A stretch of DNA of 64,000 nt from Neoechinorhynchus agilis (taxonomy: Eukaryota > Acanthocephala). Below the pieces are notes generated by a model. That model did no database searches. It was not told where the DNA came from and worked only from the letters and a program-made list of their open reading frames with translations. Position 1 is the first letter of the stretch. Every line of letters begins with the position of its first letter. Made by a program: the position numbers and the translations under genes. Location of the stretch: positions 62,001 to 126,000 of the forward strand of contig CM121341.1 in assembly GCA_051530055.1 (NCBI GenBank). Reading direction: 5' to 3'. Shown one piece after another: positions 9,556-21,659 of the stretch.

Positions 9556-12500
9556 ATCCGGATTTGCGATAGCTGTAATGGTTCTTGAGTTATTTGTTAT
9601 TCAATTTTGGGACAAACTACCTTGATTATTGATATTAAAACGTAAATAAGTTTAAGATCAAATTCACTTTTCTAGATCTACTTTTGAAGCTGAATTCACC
9701 TGCAATAACGGTTTGATGGGGCTTTTTGAATTTTTACACTTAGTTTAAGGATTGAAGTTCATAAAAGACACCATAATGAAATCTGTGGTACTCGTAAGTT
9801 GTTACGAAATGATAAAACATTTTGGGCATATCTAATGCGGTGATTTCAATGGTGTTATCTAATTTTAATGAATCTTGCAAATTTAGTGATCTTTCACACT
9901 TGTTACAATTTACCAAATATGATAATGCGATTTCCGATTCGAATATTGCAGATGTAGTTTACAGGGCCAATTAGTTTAGTACATCTTAACGCGCTGATTC
10001 CAAATCTGTAACCGGATTTGCGATAGCTGCAATGGTTCTTGAGTTATTTGTTGTTCAATGTTGAGACAAACTACCTTGGTTATTTATATGAAAACTTCAA
10101 TAAATTTAACATCAAATTAACTCTTCCAGATCCACTTTTGACGCTGAATTCACCTGCAACAACGGCTTGATGTGGCTTTTTAAATTTTTAAATTTAGTTT
10201 AAGGATTGAAGTTCATAAAAGACACCTGAATGAAATCTGTGGTACTCGTAAGTTGTTACGAACTGATAAAACATTTTGGGCATATTTAATGCACTGATTT
10301 CAATGGTGTTATCTAATTTTAATTCATCTTTGCAAATTTAGTGATCTTTCACTGTTGTGACTATTTACCAAATATGATAATGCGATTTCCGATTCGAATA
10401 ATTAAGCTGTAGTTTCCAAGGTCAATTAATTTGCGATAGCTGCAATGGTTCTTGAGTTATTTGTTGTTCAATGTTGAGACAAACTACCTTGGTTATTTAT
10501 ATGAAAACTTCAATAAATTTAACATCAAATTAACTCTTCTAGATCCACTTTTGACGCTGAATTCACCTGCAACAACGGCTTGATGTGGCTTTTTAAATTT
10601 TTAAATTTAGTTTAAGGAATGAAGTTCATAAAAGACACCTGAATGAAATCTGTGGTACTCGTAAGTTGTTACGAACTGATAAAACATTTTGGGCATATCT
10701 AATGCGGTGATCTCAATGGTGTTATCTAATTTTAATTAATCTTGCAAATTTAGTGATCTTTCACTCTTGTGAATATTTACTATATATGCAAATGCGATTT
10801 CCGATCCGAGTATTAAAGCTGTAGTTTACTGAATCAGTTAATTTAGTACATCTCAACGCGCTGATTCCAAATCTGTATTCGGATTTGCGACAGCTATCAT
10901 GGTTCTTGAGTTATTCGTTGTTACATTTTGGGACCAACTACCTTGATTATTGATATTGAAACATCAATAAATTGAAGATATAATTAACTTTTCTAGATCT
11001 ACTTTTGATGCTGAATTCACCTGCAATCACTGTTTGATGTGGCTTTTTAAATTTATACACTTAGTTTAAGGATTGGAGTTCATTAAAAACACCTGAAATA
11101 AATCTGTAGTACTCGTAAGTTGTTAGGAAATCATAAAAATTTTTGAGCATATCTAATGCGCTGATTTCAATTGTGTTATCTAATTTTAATGAATCTTTAA
11201 AATTTAGTGATCTTTCACTCTTGTTAATATTTACCAAATACGATAATGCGATTTCCAATGCGAATTTTATAGCTGTTGTGTACTTAATATTTAATTTTAG
11301 TACATCTCAACGCGCTGATTCCAAATCTGTATTCGGATTTGCGATAGCTATCATGGTTCTTGAGTTATTTCTTGTTACATTTTGAGACCAACTACCTTGA
11401 TTATAGATATTAAAGCATCAATCAATTTAAGATCAAATTAACTTTTCAAGATCTACTTTTGACGCTGAATTAACCTGCAATAACGGTTTCATGTTGCTTG
11501 TTAAATTTTGACACCTAGTTTCAGAATTGAAGTTCATAAAAGACACCTGAATAAAATCTTTTGTGCTCGAAAGTTGTTACGAAATGAAAAAACATTTTGA
11601 GCACATCTGATGCGTGGATTTCAATGGTGTTATCTAATTTTAATTAATCTTGCAAATTTAGTGATCTTTCACTCTTGTGAATATTTACTATATATGCAAA
11701 TGCGATTTCCGATCCGAGTATTAAAGCTGTAGTTTACTGAATCAGTTAATTTAGTACATCTCAACGCGCTGATTCCAAATCTGTATTCGGATTTGCGACA
11801 GCTATCATGGTTCTTGAGTTATTCGTTGTTACATTTTGGGACCAACTACCTTGATTATTGATATTAAAACATCAATAAATTGAAGATATAATTAACTTCC
11901 CTAGATCTACTTTTGACGCTGAATTCACCTGCGATAACGGCTTGATGTGGCTTGTTAAATTTTGACACTTAGTTTTAGGATTGAAGTTCATAAAAGACAC
12001 CTGAATTAAATCTGTGGTACTCAAAAGTTGCTACGCAATGATAAAACATTTTGAGCATATCTAAATCGCTGATTTCAATAGTGTTATCTAATTTTAGTGA
12101 ATCTTGCAAATTTAGTGATCTTTCACTATTGTTAATATTGACCAAATATGATAATGCGATTTCCAATGCGAATATTAGAGCTGTAGTGTACGAAAAAAGT
12201 TTATTTAGTACATACTAACGCGCTGATTCCAAATCTTTATTCGGATTTGCGATAGCTGTCATGGTTTTTGAGTTATCCGTTGTTACATTTTGCGACAAAC
12301 TACCCTGATTATTGATATTAAAACATCAATCAATTTAAGATAAAATTAACTTTTCTAGATCTACTTTTGACGCCGAATTCACCTGCTATAACGGTTTGAT
12401 GTTGCTTGTTGAATTTTGACACTTAGTTTTAGGATTTAACTTCATAAAAGACACCTCAGTTAAATCTGTGGTGCTCGAAAGTTGTTACGAAATAGAAAAA

Positions 12501-12755
12501 CATTTTGAGCACATCTGATGCGCTGATTTCAATGGTTTTATCTAATTTTAATGAATCTTGCAAATTTGGTGATTTTTCTCTCTTGTGAATATTGGCAAAA
12601 TATGACAATGCGATTTCCGATGCGAATATTGCAGCTGTAGTGTACGGAATCAGCTAATTTAGTACATCTTAACGCGCCGATTCCAAATCTGAATTCGGAT
12701 TTGCGATTTCTATCATGGTTCTTGAGTTATGTGTTGTTACATTTTGAGACCGTCG
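9556..12755. repeat. ~453-bp satellite array 1
   Basis: About seven head-to-tail copies of an AT-rich ~453-bp monomer. The landmark GGATTTGCGATAGCT followed by GGTTCTTGAGTTAT recurs near 9561, 10014, 10432, 10882, 11335, 11790, 12243 and 12698. One monomer (10014-10432) is ~35 bp short. Other landmarks per unit are GAATTCACCTGCAA and TTAAGGATTGAAGTTCATAA. The short open frames are satellite by-products. The array begins directly at the truncated end of R2-b. The same family occurs inverted at 16526-19386 and 36159-39121. Confidence 0.9.
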
Positions 12756-13337
12756 AGCACGCCCACTGCAAGAAGTGCGATGATTGAATTTTTGTATGCT
12801 ACCAGCTTTAAAAATCGCTTGTAAATTTTAATTCGAAGAAACTCAAAACTGTCCGTCAATTCCACAATGAACATTAAAAATAATTTAAAAACGAATTAAA
12901 CCGCTGTTAATTTATACAGACTTCGGCACGCAGACTACATCGCTAATTTTCACAAATAATTTTTCGATTAAAAAGTGATGATACAAATTTAAACGAACGT
13001 GCCAAATAATTATACTGACTGGATTTATTCGGTATTTTTGTACATTGTAAATCGCCGTCGGTTTTTAATCGCTGATTTCATGTTTTTGGATCGTTCTGTT
13101 TCATTCGCTAATAAATTGAGATATTTTGGCGCCGATTGTTAATTTTTACCCTTTCAACCAGGACCTGTGAAGGCATCTTCGGGTCTCAATAAACGTGATT
13201 TGTTTTTTGAAAACTATTGGAACGTATTTTCCCCTATCAATGGAGTTTTCCGACCGACGGAGGATGTGTCGCCAAATCTCAAGAGTACTTCTGTACTTTG
13301 GATGAACCTGTTTTGTGCAAAACGCGAGGTCCTCAAT
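12756..13337. repeat. Recurrent ~600-bp block (Rep-B), copy 1
   Basis: AT-rich, no coding signal. It is clearly related, though diverged, to 21010-21620 and 41660-42270: shared landmarks are ACCAGCTTTAAAAATCG, AATTATTTTTCGATTAAAAA, CCTATCAATGGAG and GAAGGCATCTT. All three copies lie immediately 3' (minus sense) of R2 debris. It could be an R2 3' tail or a separate repeat; I do not recognise it. Confidence 0.6.
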
Positions 13338-14283
13338 CATTCGACCCTCCCAGGTATTGAACTGTGTCTCCTTCGGTATGTGAACGTGGGGGCTGGACTT
13401 CTTCAGTCAATTATTGTCTCGCAAGTTTGTCAACGCACCTCCTCAGATAAGTTCCCATACCGATAGGTCTGAATGTACGTTCGACACTTTCTGGCGACAA
13501 AAGTAGGCTATTGTGTTTCAGTTCCTTTGGGACGACGTTAATAATCGACTGGAGCTCTTCTTAATCGTCCCCAGTCAACAATATACCATCAGCGTTTACA
13601 ATGGCAGGAATATACATGACGCCCTCAACGTAATCTACTCTACTTGCTCTGTCCTTCATCAGAACATCGTCAATGCAAAGGGCGAAGAGAAATGGCGCAA
13701 GTGGATCTCCTTGCTTCACGTCTCGGTTGAATTGTATGGGCTCTGAGGGAGGACCAGTGGAAATATGAATTATAGTGTAGCTGCTTGTAAATGCGTTTGA
13801 CATGTACTCATTTGTCGTTACATCATTAATTATTCCAGACAAAGCATCTTTTAGTGAGTAAGCATCAGAGACGCTTTGAGCTACTTGCGCATAGTAATCT
13901 TCCTTGTCTTGAACCTCCCCTCGTATTTTCGTAGCTACCTTTTTCCACATGGAAGGATTGCCCAGCATGTGGTAGGCACTAGCACAGAGAGCCTGTCTCG
14001 GATCTTTCCTAAGCTTGATGATTGTAAAACCAAGCTGTCGCGCCCGGGAAACTTCCGGCACTTCAACACTACGGCCACACCGAAAATACTGCGCATATCG
14101 CGTAGCAGCGTCAACATATAAACACGTCTTATTATAGACGAATCTGGGATATACCCTTGTACACGAATACGAGGGCTGAACGCGTTCCAGGAGGGACGAC
14201 TATGGAAAAATAGATACCGCGCCATGTACTTCTCAAACACTCGGAGATTGGCATCTGAAGTGTTCAACAACGACAGCCGATGT
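13338..14283 (-). pseudogene. R2 fragment with internal deletion (linker fused to RT palm)
   Basis: Minus-strand R2 debris. The linker (SRARQLGFTIIKLRKDP, ASAYHMLGNPSMWKKVATKI, YYAQVAQSVSDA) runs directly into RT palm sequence (QGDPLAPFLFALCIDDVL), so fingers 1-4, the first half of RT and part of the linker are missing. The catalytic YADD is degraded (VNADGILL). The YLGG block after RT is recognisable near 13345-13375. It resembles R2-f. It meets R2-c head to head at about 14283. Confidence 0.75.
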
Positions 14284-16002
14284 AAGTGTACTCTACAATA
14301 GAAGGTAATAGAGGATCATTATCGCGGTCTCCTTGAAATAACATCGGATATTGCTGAGGATGTGGAGCAAGTAGCTGATGTCCCAATCAACGCAATCACA
14401 GTGAAGATTTCCTCGAGCTTAGGGAGTATAAGATCCTCGGCAGCATGTGGCCCTGATAAAATCACAGTGCGGAAAATCAGGTCTTTCGATAGACAGCTCG
14501 TAGGCCTTTGCGTACTCAAATGTCTTCATGCTGCTTGGCCTAGTGCATTCATAGTTGCTGTGTTCTAAGACCGTCCTAGTCCCAAAAGCTGGCAAATCAG
14601 TGTCGTCGTTGAACTCAATTACAGATTGGCGACTAATCACAATTTCGTCATTTATATATCGGATCTATAGCCGAATTCTCTTGGATCGCATACGTGAGAC
14701 CTGCACACTCAACAGGGGTCAAACGACCTTAGACCATTCAAACAGCCTAGCAAATGTAATGACCTTTAGATCCCTCATAAGATCAAAGAGGAGTAATAGG
14801 AAGCCGTTATCAGTTGCAGTTCTAGACATAAAAGCAGCTTTTGATATGGTCTATCATCGTGCAATCAAGGAAGCCTTGATTTCAAAATCGTTCCCTGATT
14901 ACATTCGACGAGTAATTAGCTACGCCCTCGATAAAAGCTGCACATTTATACACTGTGCAAGCGGTTCGCCAATTGGTCCAATACAGTTCAAAAGGGGAGT
15001 CAAACAGGGGGACCCGCTGCCCCCTTTCTTATTCGCGGCTACCCTTGAAAGTATGAGCTGCTCACTGGACGCGTCAAACTTGGGGTGTACGCTAGAAAAG
15101 GGTGAAAGACTGTCCCATTTGCTGTATGCAGATGATATTCTCCTTTTAGCTGATAATGAGCAGGATCTTGAGGCTGAGATTGATATTGCCATGAATGAGC
15201 TGCATAAGATAGGTTTTCAATTGAGTGGTAGGAAATGCTCGGTCTATAGTCATGAATTCGTTGTGGGTAGATTGAGTGTCAAGACGGCTACTAACTTAAA
15301 AATTGCAGACGAACCCGTGCGTTGTGTCCTTGACGGTGACCAGATAGAATACCTAGGGGGCGAACCCTGGTTTGAACACACAGTCGATCAATTCATCAGT
15401 GAAATTGATCGAGTATTCGAACAGGTAAGTAAAACAGGTTTATCAAACACATAATCAGCACATCTCATAAATGATTTTGCTCTACCATCAATATTAACAA
15501 AGCTACAAATCGCGATGGATATGTCCTTAACGGGCATCGATAAGATTAATGGATATTGACGAACAAGAATTAAGGAGCTCTTACGACTTCCACACTACCT
15601 GAATGATGGAGTCGTATTCCTCCCACTTTCGAGGGGAGGTCTAGGTTTTAGATCCATTAAATATGATGTCGTTAATGCCCGCTGTCTTGCATATAATGAG
15701 GTACCCAAGAGGTCGAAGATTCTCGCCAACTTAGTTAGGACGACCGGTACATTCAAGGGCATACATGATGGCATTCCACTTGATGCAGATCTGCAATTGG
15801 TGTACAATAAACGGGATTTCCTCGAGATACTTGAACAACAGTGGAGAAATGCACAAACTCAAGCCCAAGGGATGAGTGAATTTACAAGAGGTATGTTCGT
15901 GCGATCCATGCTTTCCTTCAGGTACCGACAGGATTCTGACCGGCAGTACCGGGAAGCGGTGAAGCTACGATTCCAGCTTTTGGAGGTGGGATCTGTTCAA
16001 CA
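14284..16002 (+). pseudogene. R2-c: plus-strand R2 fragment (RT and thumb)
   Basis: The first frame (14319-14568) holds the start of RT (SSAACGPDKITVRKIRSFD). A frameshift near 14550 leads to the main frame at 14555-15454, with TVLVPKAGKSVSSLNS, VAVLDIKAAFDMVYHRA, FKRGVKQGDP, the catalytic YADD in LLYADDILLLAD, and the YLGGEPW block. In-frame stops lie at about 15452 (TAA) and 15558 (TGA), after which LPHYLNDGVVFLPLSRGG and LSFRYRQDSDRQYREAVKLR continue to 16002. The copy then stops abruptly at satellite sequence, before the CCHC and endonuclease. Closest to R2-e/R2-g. Confidence 0.82.
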
Positions 16003-16242
16003 CTTAGTTTAAGGATTGAAGTTCATAAAAGACACCCGAATTAAATCTGTAGTACTCGTAAGTTATTTGGAAATGATAAAACATATTGAGCATATCAAAT
16101 GCGCTGATTTCAATTGTGTCATCTAATTTTAATGAATCTTGCAAATTTAGTGATCTTTGACTCTTGTGACTTTTGACCAAATATGATAATGCGATTCCCG
16201 CTTCGAATATTGCAGTTGTAGTTTCCAAATATGATAATGCGA
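16003..16242. repeat. Satellite fragment (~240 bp)
   Basis: Part of one 453-bp monomer (TTAAGGATTGAAGTTCATAA onward), in the same orientation as array 1 and opposite to array 2. It joins R2-c to a 28S fragment. Confidence 0.85.
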
Positions 16243-16299
16243 TTCACAGAGACTGACTATAGTCAAGATCAACAGGGTCTTCTTTCCCCGCTGTTACTC

Positions 16300-16333
<34 letters not shown>

Positions 16334-16409
16334 GCTGCAGACAGGGACAGTAGGAATCTCAATAATCCATTCATGCACGTCACTAATTAGATGACGAGGC
16401 AATTGGCTA
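16243..16409 (-). rRNA. 28S rRNA fragment, 3' side of the R2 site
   Basis: 167 bp of antisense 28S, from the GACTGACTATAGTC region to the R2 site, where GAGGCAATTGGCTA has one change (AATTGG for ATTTGG) from the other copies. Both ends join repeat or R2 sequence. Confidence 0.88.
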
Positions 16410-16525
16410 GACACAGATTTATTGGTAAAATAAATCACTCGGCATTCAAAATTGTATCAATTTTATACTTTATATTCCTTCTTTTTGTTCAATATTAGTT
16501 TGTATATTCCGTTACTTGGTTTGCA
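16410..16525 (-). mobile_element. R2 3' tail (severely 5'-truncated R2)
   Basis: Next to the R2 site this ~115-bp AT-rich segment ends (minus sense) in AATAAATCTGTGTC before TAGCC, like the other R2 copies, then gives way to satellite. It is best read as a 5'-truncated R2 insertion with only 3'UTR left. Confidence 0.6.
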
Positions 16526-19386
16526 AGATTACTTAAAATAAGATAACACCATTGAAATCAGCGCATCAGATATGCTCAAAATGTTTTTCTATTTCGTAAC
16601 AACTTTCGAGCACCACAGATTTAATTCAGGTCTTTTATCAACTTCAATCCTTAAACTAAGTGTCAAAATTTAACAAGTAACATCAAACCGTAATTGCAGG
16701 AGAATTCAGCGTCAAAAGTAGATATAGAAAAGTTAATTTGATCTTAAATTGATTGATGTTTTTATATCAATAATCAAGGTAGTTTGTCTCAAACTCCAAC
16801 AACGAATAACTCAAGAACCATGACAGCTATCGAAAATCCGAAAACAGATTTGGAATAAGCGCGTTAAGATGTACTAAATTAGCTGATTCCTTACACGACA
16901 GCTGTAATATTCGCATCGGAAATCGCATTGTTATATTTTGCACAAAATTCACAAGAGTGAAAGATCACTAAATTTGAAAGAATCATTAAAATCAGATAAC
17001 TCCATTGACATCAGCGCATCAGACATGCTCAACAGGTTTTTTCATTTCGTAGCGACTTTCGTGCACCACACATTTAATTTAGGTGTCTTTTATGAACTTC
17101 AATCCTAAAACTTAGTGTTAAAATTTAACAAGTAACATCAAACCGTTATTGCAGGTGAATTCAGCGTCAAAAGTAGATATAGAAAAGTTTATTTGATCTT
17201 AAATTGATTGATGTTTTAATATCAATAATCAAGGTAGTTTGTCTCAAAATGTAACAACAAATAACTCAAGAACCATGATAGCTATCGCTAGTCCAAAAAC
17301 AGATTTGGAATCAGCGCGTTAACGTGTACGAAACTAGCTCATTCCGTACACTACAGCTGTAATATTCGCATCGGAAATCGCATTGTCATATTTTGCCAAT
17401 ATTCACAAGAGTGAAAGAAAACTAAATTTGCAAGAATCATTAAAATCAGATAACAGCATTGAAATCAGCCCTTCAGATATGCTCAAAATGTTTTTCTACT
17501 TCGAAACAACTTTCGAGCACCATAGATTTAACTGAGGTGTCTTTTATGAACTTCAATCCTAAAACTAAGTGTAGAAATTTAACAAGCAACACCAAACCGT
17601 TATTGCAGGTGAATTCTGCGTCAAAAGTATATCTAGAAAAGTAAATTTGATCTTAAATTGATTGATGTTTTAATATGAATAATCAAGGTAGTTGGTCTCA
17701 AAATTTAACAACAAATAACTCAAGAACCATGATAGCTGTCGCAAATCCGAAAACAGATTTGGAATCAGCGCGTTAAGATGTACAAAATAGGCTAATTTCT
17801 TACACTACAGCTGTAATATTCGCATCGGAAATTGCTTTGTCATATTTTGCTAATATTCACAAGAGTGAAAGATCACTAAATTTGCAAGAATCATTTAAAT
17901 CAGATAACACCGTTGAAATCAGCGCATTAGATATGTTCAAAATGTTTTTGTATTTCGTAACAACTTACGAGTACCACAGATTTAATACAGGCGTCTTTTA
18001 TGAACTTCAATCCTTAAACTAAGTTGAAAAGTTTAAAAAGCCACATTAAGCTGTTATTGCAGGTGAATTCAGCGTCAAATGTAAATGTAGAAAAGTTAAT
18101 TTGATCTTAAATTGATCGGCGTTTTAATATCAATAATCAAGGTAGTTTGTCTCAAAATTGAACGACGAATAACTCAAGAACAATTAAAGCTATCGCAAAT
18201 CTGGATACAGATTTGGAATCAGCGCGTTAAGATGTACTAAACTTACTGACTCTCTAAACTACAGCTTAAATATTTTAATCGGAAATTGCATTATCATATT
18301 TGGTAAATGGTCACGAGTGAAAGATCACAAAATTTGCAAGGTTAATTAAAATTGGTCAACACCATTGAAATCAGCGATTAAGATATGCTCAAAATGTTCT
18401 ATCATTTCGTAACAACTTACGAGTACCACAGATTTTATTCAGGTGTCTTTTATGAACTTATATCCTTAAACTAAGTGTAAAAGTTTAAAAAGCAACATAA
18501 AATTGTTATTGCAGGTGAACTCAGCGTCAAAAGTAGATATAGAAAAGTTAATTTGATCTTAAATTCGTTGACGTTTTTATATCAATAATCAAGGTAGTTT
18601 GTCTAAAAATTTAACAACGAATAACTCAAGAACCATTAAAGCTATTGCAAATTTGGATACAGATTTGGAATCAGCGCGTTAAGATGTACTAAATTATTTC
18701 ACTTTGTAAACTACAGCTTCAATATTCGAATCGGAAATCGCAGTATCATATTTTGTCAATAGTCAAAGGAGGGAAAGATCACTAAATTTGCAAGCTTCAT
18801 TTAAATTAGATAACACCATTGAAATCAGCGCATTAGATATGCTCCAAATGTTATATCATTTCGTAAAAATTTACGAGTACCAAAGATTTAATTCAGATGT
18901 CTTTTATGAACTTCAATCCTTAAACTGAGTGTAAAAGTTTAAAAAGCCACATCAAACTGCTATTGCATGTGAATTCAGCGTCAAAAGTAGATCTAGAAAA
19001 GCTAATTTTATCTTAAATTTATTGACGTTTTAATATCAATAATCAAGGTAGTTTGTCTCAAAATTTAACAACGAATAACTTACGAACCATTAAAGCTATC
19101 GCAAACCTGGATACAGGTTTGGAATCAGCGCGTCAAGATGTACTAAATTAACTGATTCCGTACACTACAGCTGTAATATTCGCATCGGATATCGCATTAT
19201 AATATATGGTCAATATTCACAAGACTGAAAGATATTTAAATTTGATAGATTCATTCAAATTAGATAACGCCATTGAAATCCGCGCATTAGATATCCTAAA
19301 AATGTTTTATTTTTTCGTAACAACTTTCGAGCACAACAGATTTTATTCAGGGGTCTTTTATGAACTTCAATCCTAAAACTAAGTGT
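16526..19386. repeat. ~453-bp satellite array 2 (inverted relative to array 1)
   Basis: About six copies of the 453-bp monomer in the opposite orientation to 9556-12755 (TTTGGAATCAGCGCGTTAAG, TTATGAACTTCAATCCT). Compared with array 3 it holds one extra monomer in its right half. Frames such as 17837-18022 are satellite by-products. It ends at CTAAGTGTAGCAAC. Confidence 0.9.
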
Positions 19387-20474
19387 AGCAACAAAGACAT
19401 GAAAGTGCTTTTTTAGAAACCGCGAACTTTTCCCCTAGGTTGTGAAACGTTTTATCCAAGATAAATTTCACCAACTGGAAGCCGAAACTTTCAAACTGTC
19501 AAAAATCCATCAGGTTAGATAATATTCTTGGAACAGTATTTGAATTTCACTCACTAAGTTGTGCTAAATGCAATAGGCCATCTAGAGTTTTTCGCAGGCT
19601 AATAGCAATCCGTTCTGATCGGATTCTTAATGACATCCTAAAAGTATGGCCGATGAATCAAAAATTATCCTCTTCTAATAGCATCACTGGCACCAAATTT
19701 TTTAATCTTCTGTCGCAGGATTCTATTTACTTTTTGCAAAACTGGTGCCTTTCTATTACGACCATGCCACCTCAAAAACGTTATAATATCCTCTGAATGG
19801 CGTACCGCAGTGTTCGCCGCTTTTGCCTATTTTATATCTACTGCCTCCCCAATACCTAACACAAAATTTTAAAATTAATGCATCACTGACATGTTAACAA
19901 ACAAACGGAAGATGAAGCCGACGAGGTTGGAAACGTCGTTAATAAGTAATCATTTACCGGGTGTGAACCTAAACAATAATTCCACATAACTTTTGTAATT
20001 AAAACCCACAGGGTGGCTAAGATGAAACTCCTAATCAAACAATGTGTTGAATATCTGATTTTATCTTTACCTAAAATCAGCTTATCCCTAAGCCTATTCA
20101 AAACACAGTGTATTTTATTGCACTTTCCAATCGGCTCCATAAAGATCTTCTTAAGCTTTTCTTTGATGATTTTATGTCCGCACAGCAATAAAACACTGCA
20201 GTCGATTTCTGTTTTCCTGTATGTTATTTGATCATAATCAGAGGATATATCATGTGTCATGAGCACATATTCGAATTTTTGAGCTAATGACGTCATATTT
20301 ACGATTTAAAGAGCTAAAAAACTAAAGCACAAATTAAACACTGCAGTGGATTAAGTGGATTATTTTCCTGTATGTTATTTGCTCGAAATCGGAAACCGTG
20401 TTCTTATTTTTAAACTGATGACGGATAAACGGCGGACGTTGCTCATTTTTCAAGTCATTGGATCATTGAACGTT
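19387..20474. repeat. Segmental duplication, copy 1, left part
   Basis: AT-rich sequence with no recognised gene, nearly identical to 39122-41110 except for repeat number. It ends with about one and a half units of the ~140-bp repeat seen fully at 40010-41080. The 137-residue minus frame at 19883-20296 runs partly through that repeat and matches nothing I know, so I do not call it a gene. Confidence 0.7.
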
Positions 20475-20900
20475 TTAAAAGCTTCTCTGCCCGCTAAGAG
20501 AGCTTTACTTGAAGTTATCAACAAGCCTTCCTCGCGTCATAGCTTATATACTATGCCTAACCCTTAAATTGGTTTCCTGGAGAGGGGGTACTCTATGTAT
20601 GCCCAGCAGGTTTTTGACATTGTGTTGCAATGTAATTTTGCTAGCGTCACAAGGCTCTTTTTATGATACAATTCAATCGAAACAAAACACGTTCAATCAG
20701 CTAATGTTCAGAACTTTTTAACTTTCAATGATGTAGTTAATTTCACGAAACGTCGACAACAAATCTAGTCATCAATTCTTAGCGGGTTCCGAGAGCTTCA
20801 ACTGACGTCATTTATAAGCACTCATTCACGTCGTAGCTCATATGCTATGCCTAGCCCTTACTGGGATCTCTTCTCCGAGATTAAGTGAACCTTTTTAAGA
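20475..20900. repeat. Diverged intergenic-spacer modules (copy 1)
   Basis: Two modules resemble the rDNA spacer. The first has GCTTCTCTGCCCGCTAAGAGAGCTTT, then GAGAGGGGGTACTCTATGTA, GCCCAGCAGGTTTTTGA and GCTAGCGTCACAAGGCT. The second (20777-20890) has TCCGAGAGCTTCAACTGACGTC, CTCATATGCTATGCCTAGCC. Both parallel the module at 4781-4920 but are clearly diverged. I infer an old or second rDNA spacer lineage. The repeat at 41125-41540 is the duplicate. Confidence 0.55.
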
Positions 20901-21659
20901 TAAGGTGGCCGCTTGTCATTCTCCACGGCAAAGATAGGTTGCAAATTTTTGGATGCTGCATCCTTTTTCAAAACGTAGTGGTTTTTAACGTATCTAATTA
21001 CGGCACTAATCGATTCATCTGATTGAATTTTTTATTCTACCAGCTTTAAAAATCGATTGTAAATTTTCATTTGAGAAACTTAAAACTTTCCGTCAATTCA
21101 ATAATGAACATTAAAAAGCACTTAAGAAGACGATTAAAATCGCAGTTGATTTAAAAAGACTTTCGAAAAGCACATTACATGGTTACTCCTCATAAATTAT
21201 TTTTCGATTAAAAAACAGTGATAAAAATTTAAACGCGCGCCAAATGATTACGCAAACAATAATTCTTTCGTTTTCTGCACATTATAAATTGCTGCCTGTT
21301 TCCTATAGCTGCATCCATGTTCCTGTATCGTTCTTTTTTGTTCGCCTATGAAATGAGCGATTTTGCAGCTATGGGCTTATGAAGGCATCTTTGAGCGACT
21401 GTGAACGTAAGTAATTTGTTGGAAACGTATTTTCCCTATCAATGGAGCCTTCTGATCGATGGAGGATATCGCTCTCCGTCTCCAGAAAGCATCTGTACCT
21501 TGAACGGAAGTTATTTTTGCTTTATTCATCTACCACACTAAAGCATTGCTTGGAGAGATCAGACTCAGCTCACACTCATCGAAAGCTCCTTCGCCTAAGT
21601 TCCTTGTAAGTTTAAGAATCTTCTTTAGTCTGCACCTCCATTGCTCGTCTTTACGTCTG
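20901..21659. repeat. Recurrent ~600-bp block (Rep-B), copy 2
   Basis: Non-coding AT-rich block related to 12756-13337 and nearly identical to 41550-42310. Landmarks are ACCAGCTTTAAAAATCG (about 21040), AATTATTTTTCGATTAAAAA and CCTATCAATGGAGCCTTCTG. It lies directly 3' of the R2 mosaic on the minus strand. Confidence 0.6.

Noticed and set aside
9556-12755. CRISPR-like repeat array
   Set aside because: The repeats are ~453 bp, directly adjacent with no short spacers, and in a eukaryotic rDNA setting.
17837-18022. Repeated ~60-residue frames in the 453-bp satellite (for example 17837, 38024, 11061, 11975, 16004)
   Set aside because: One short frame per monomer in either orientation, broken in most monomers; satellite by-product.
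19883-20296. 137-residue minus-strand frame, partly conserved at 39618-40001
   Set aside because: Its first third reads through the ~140-bp tandem repeat, the start differs between duplicates, and the composition looks like translated AT-rich spacer. The duplicates are too young for conservation to mean much.
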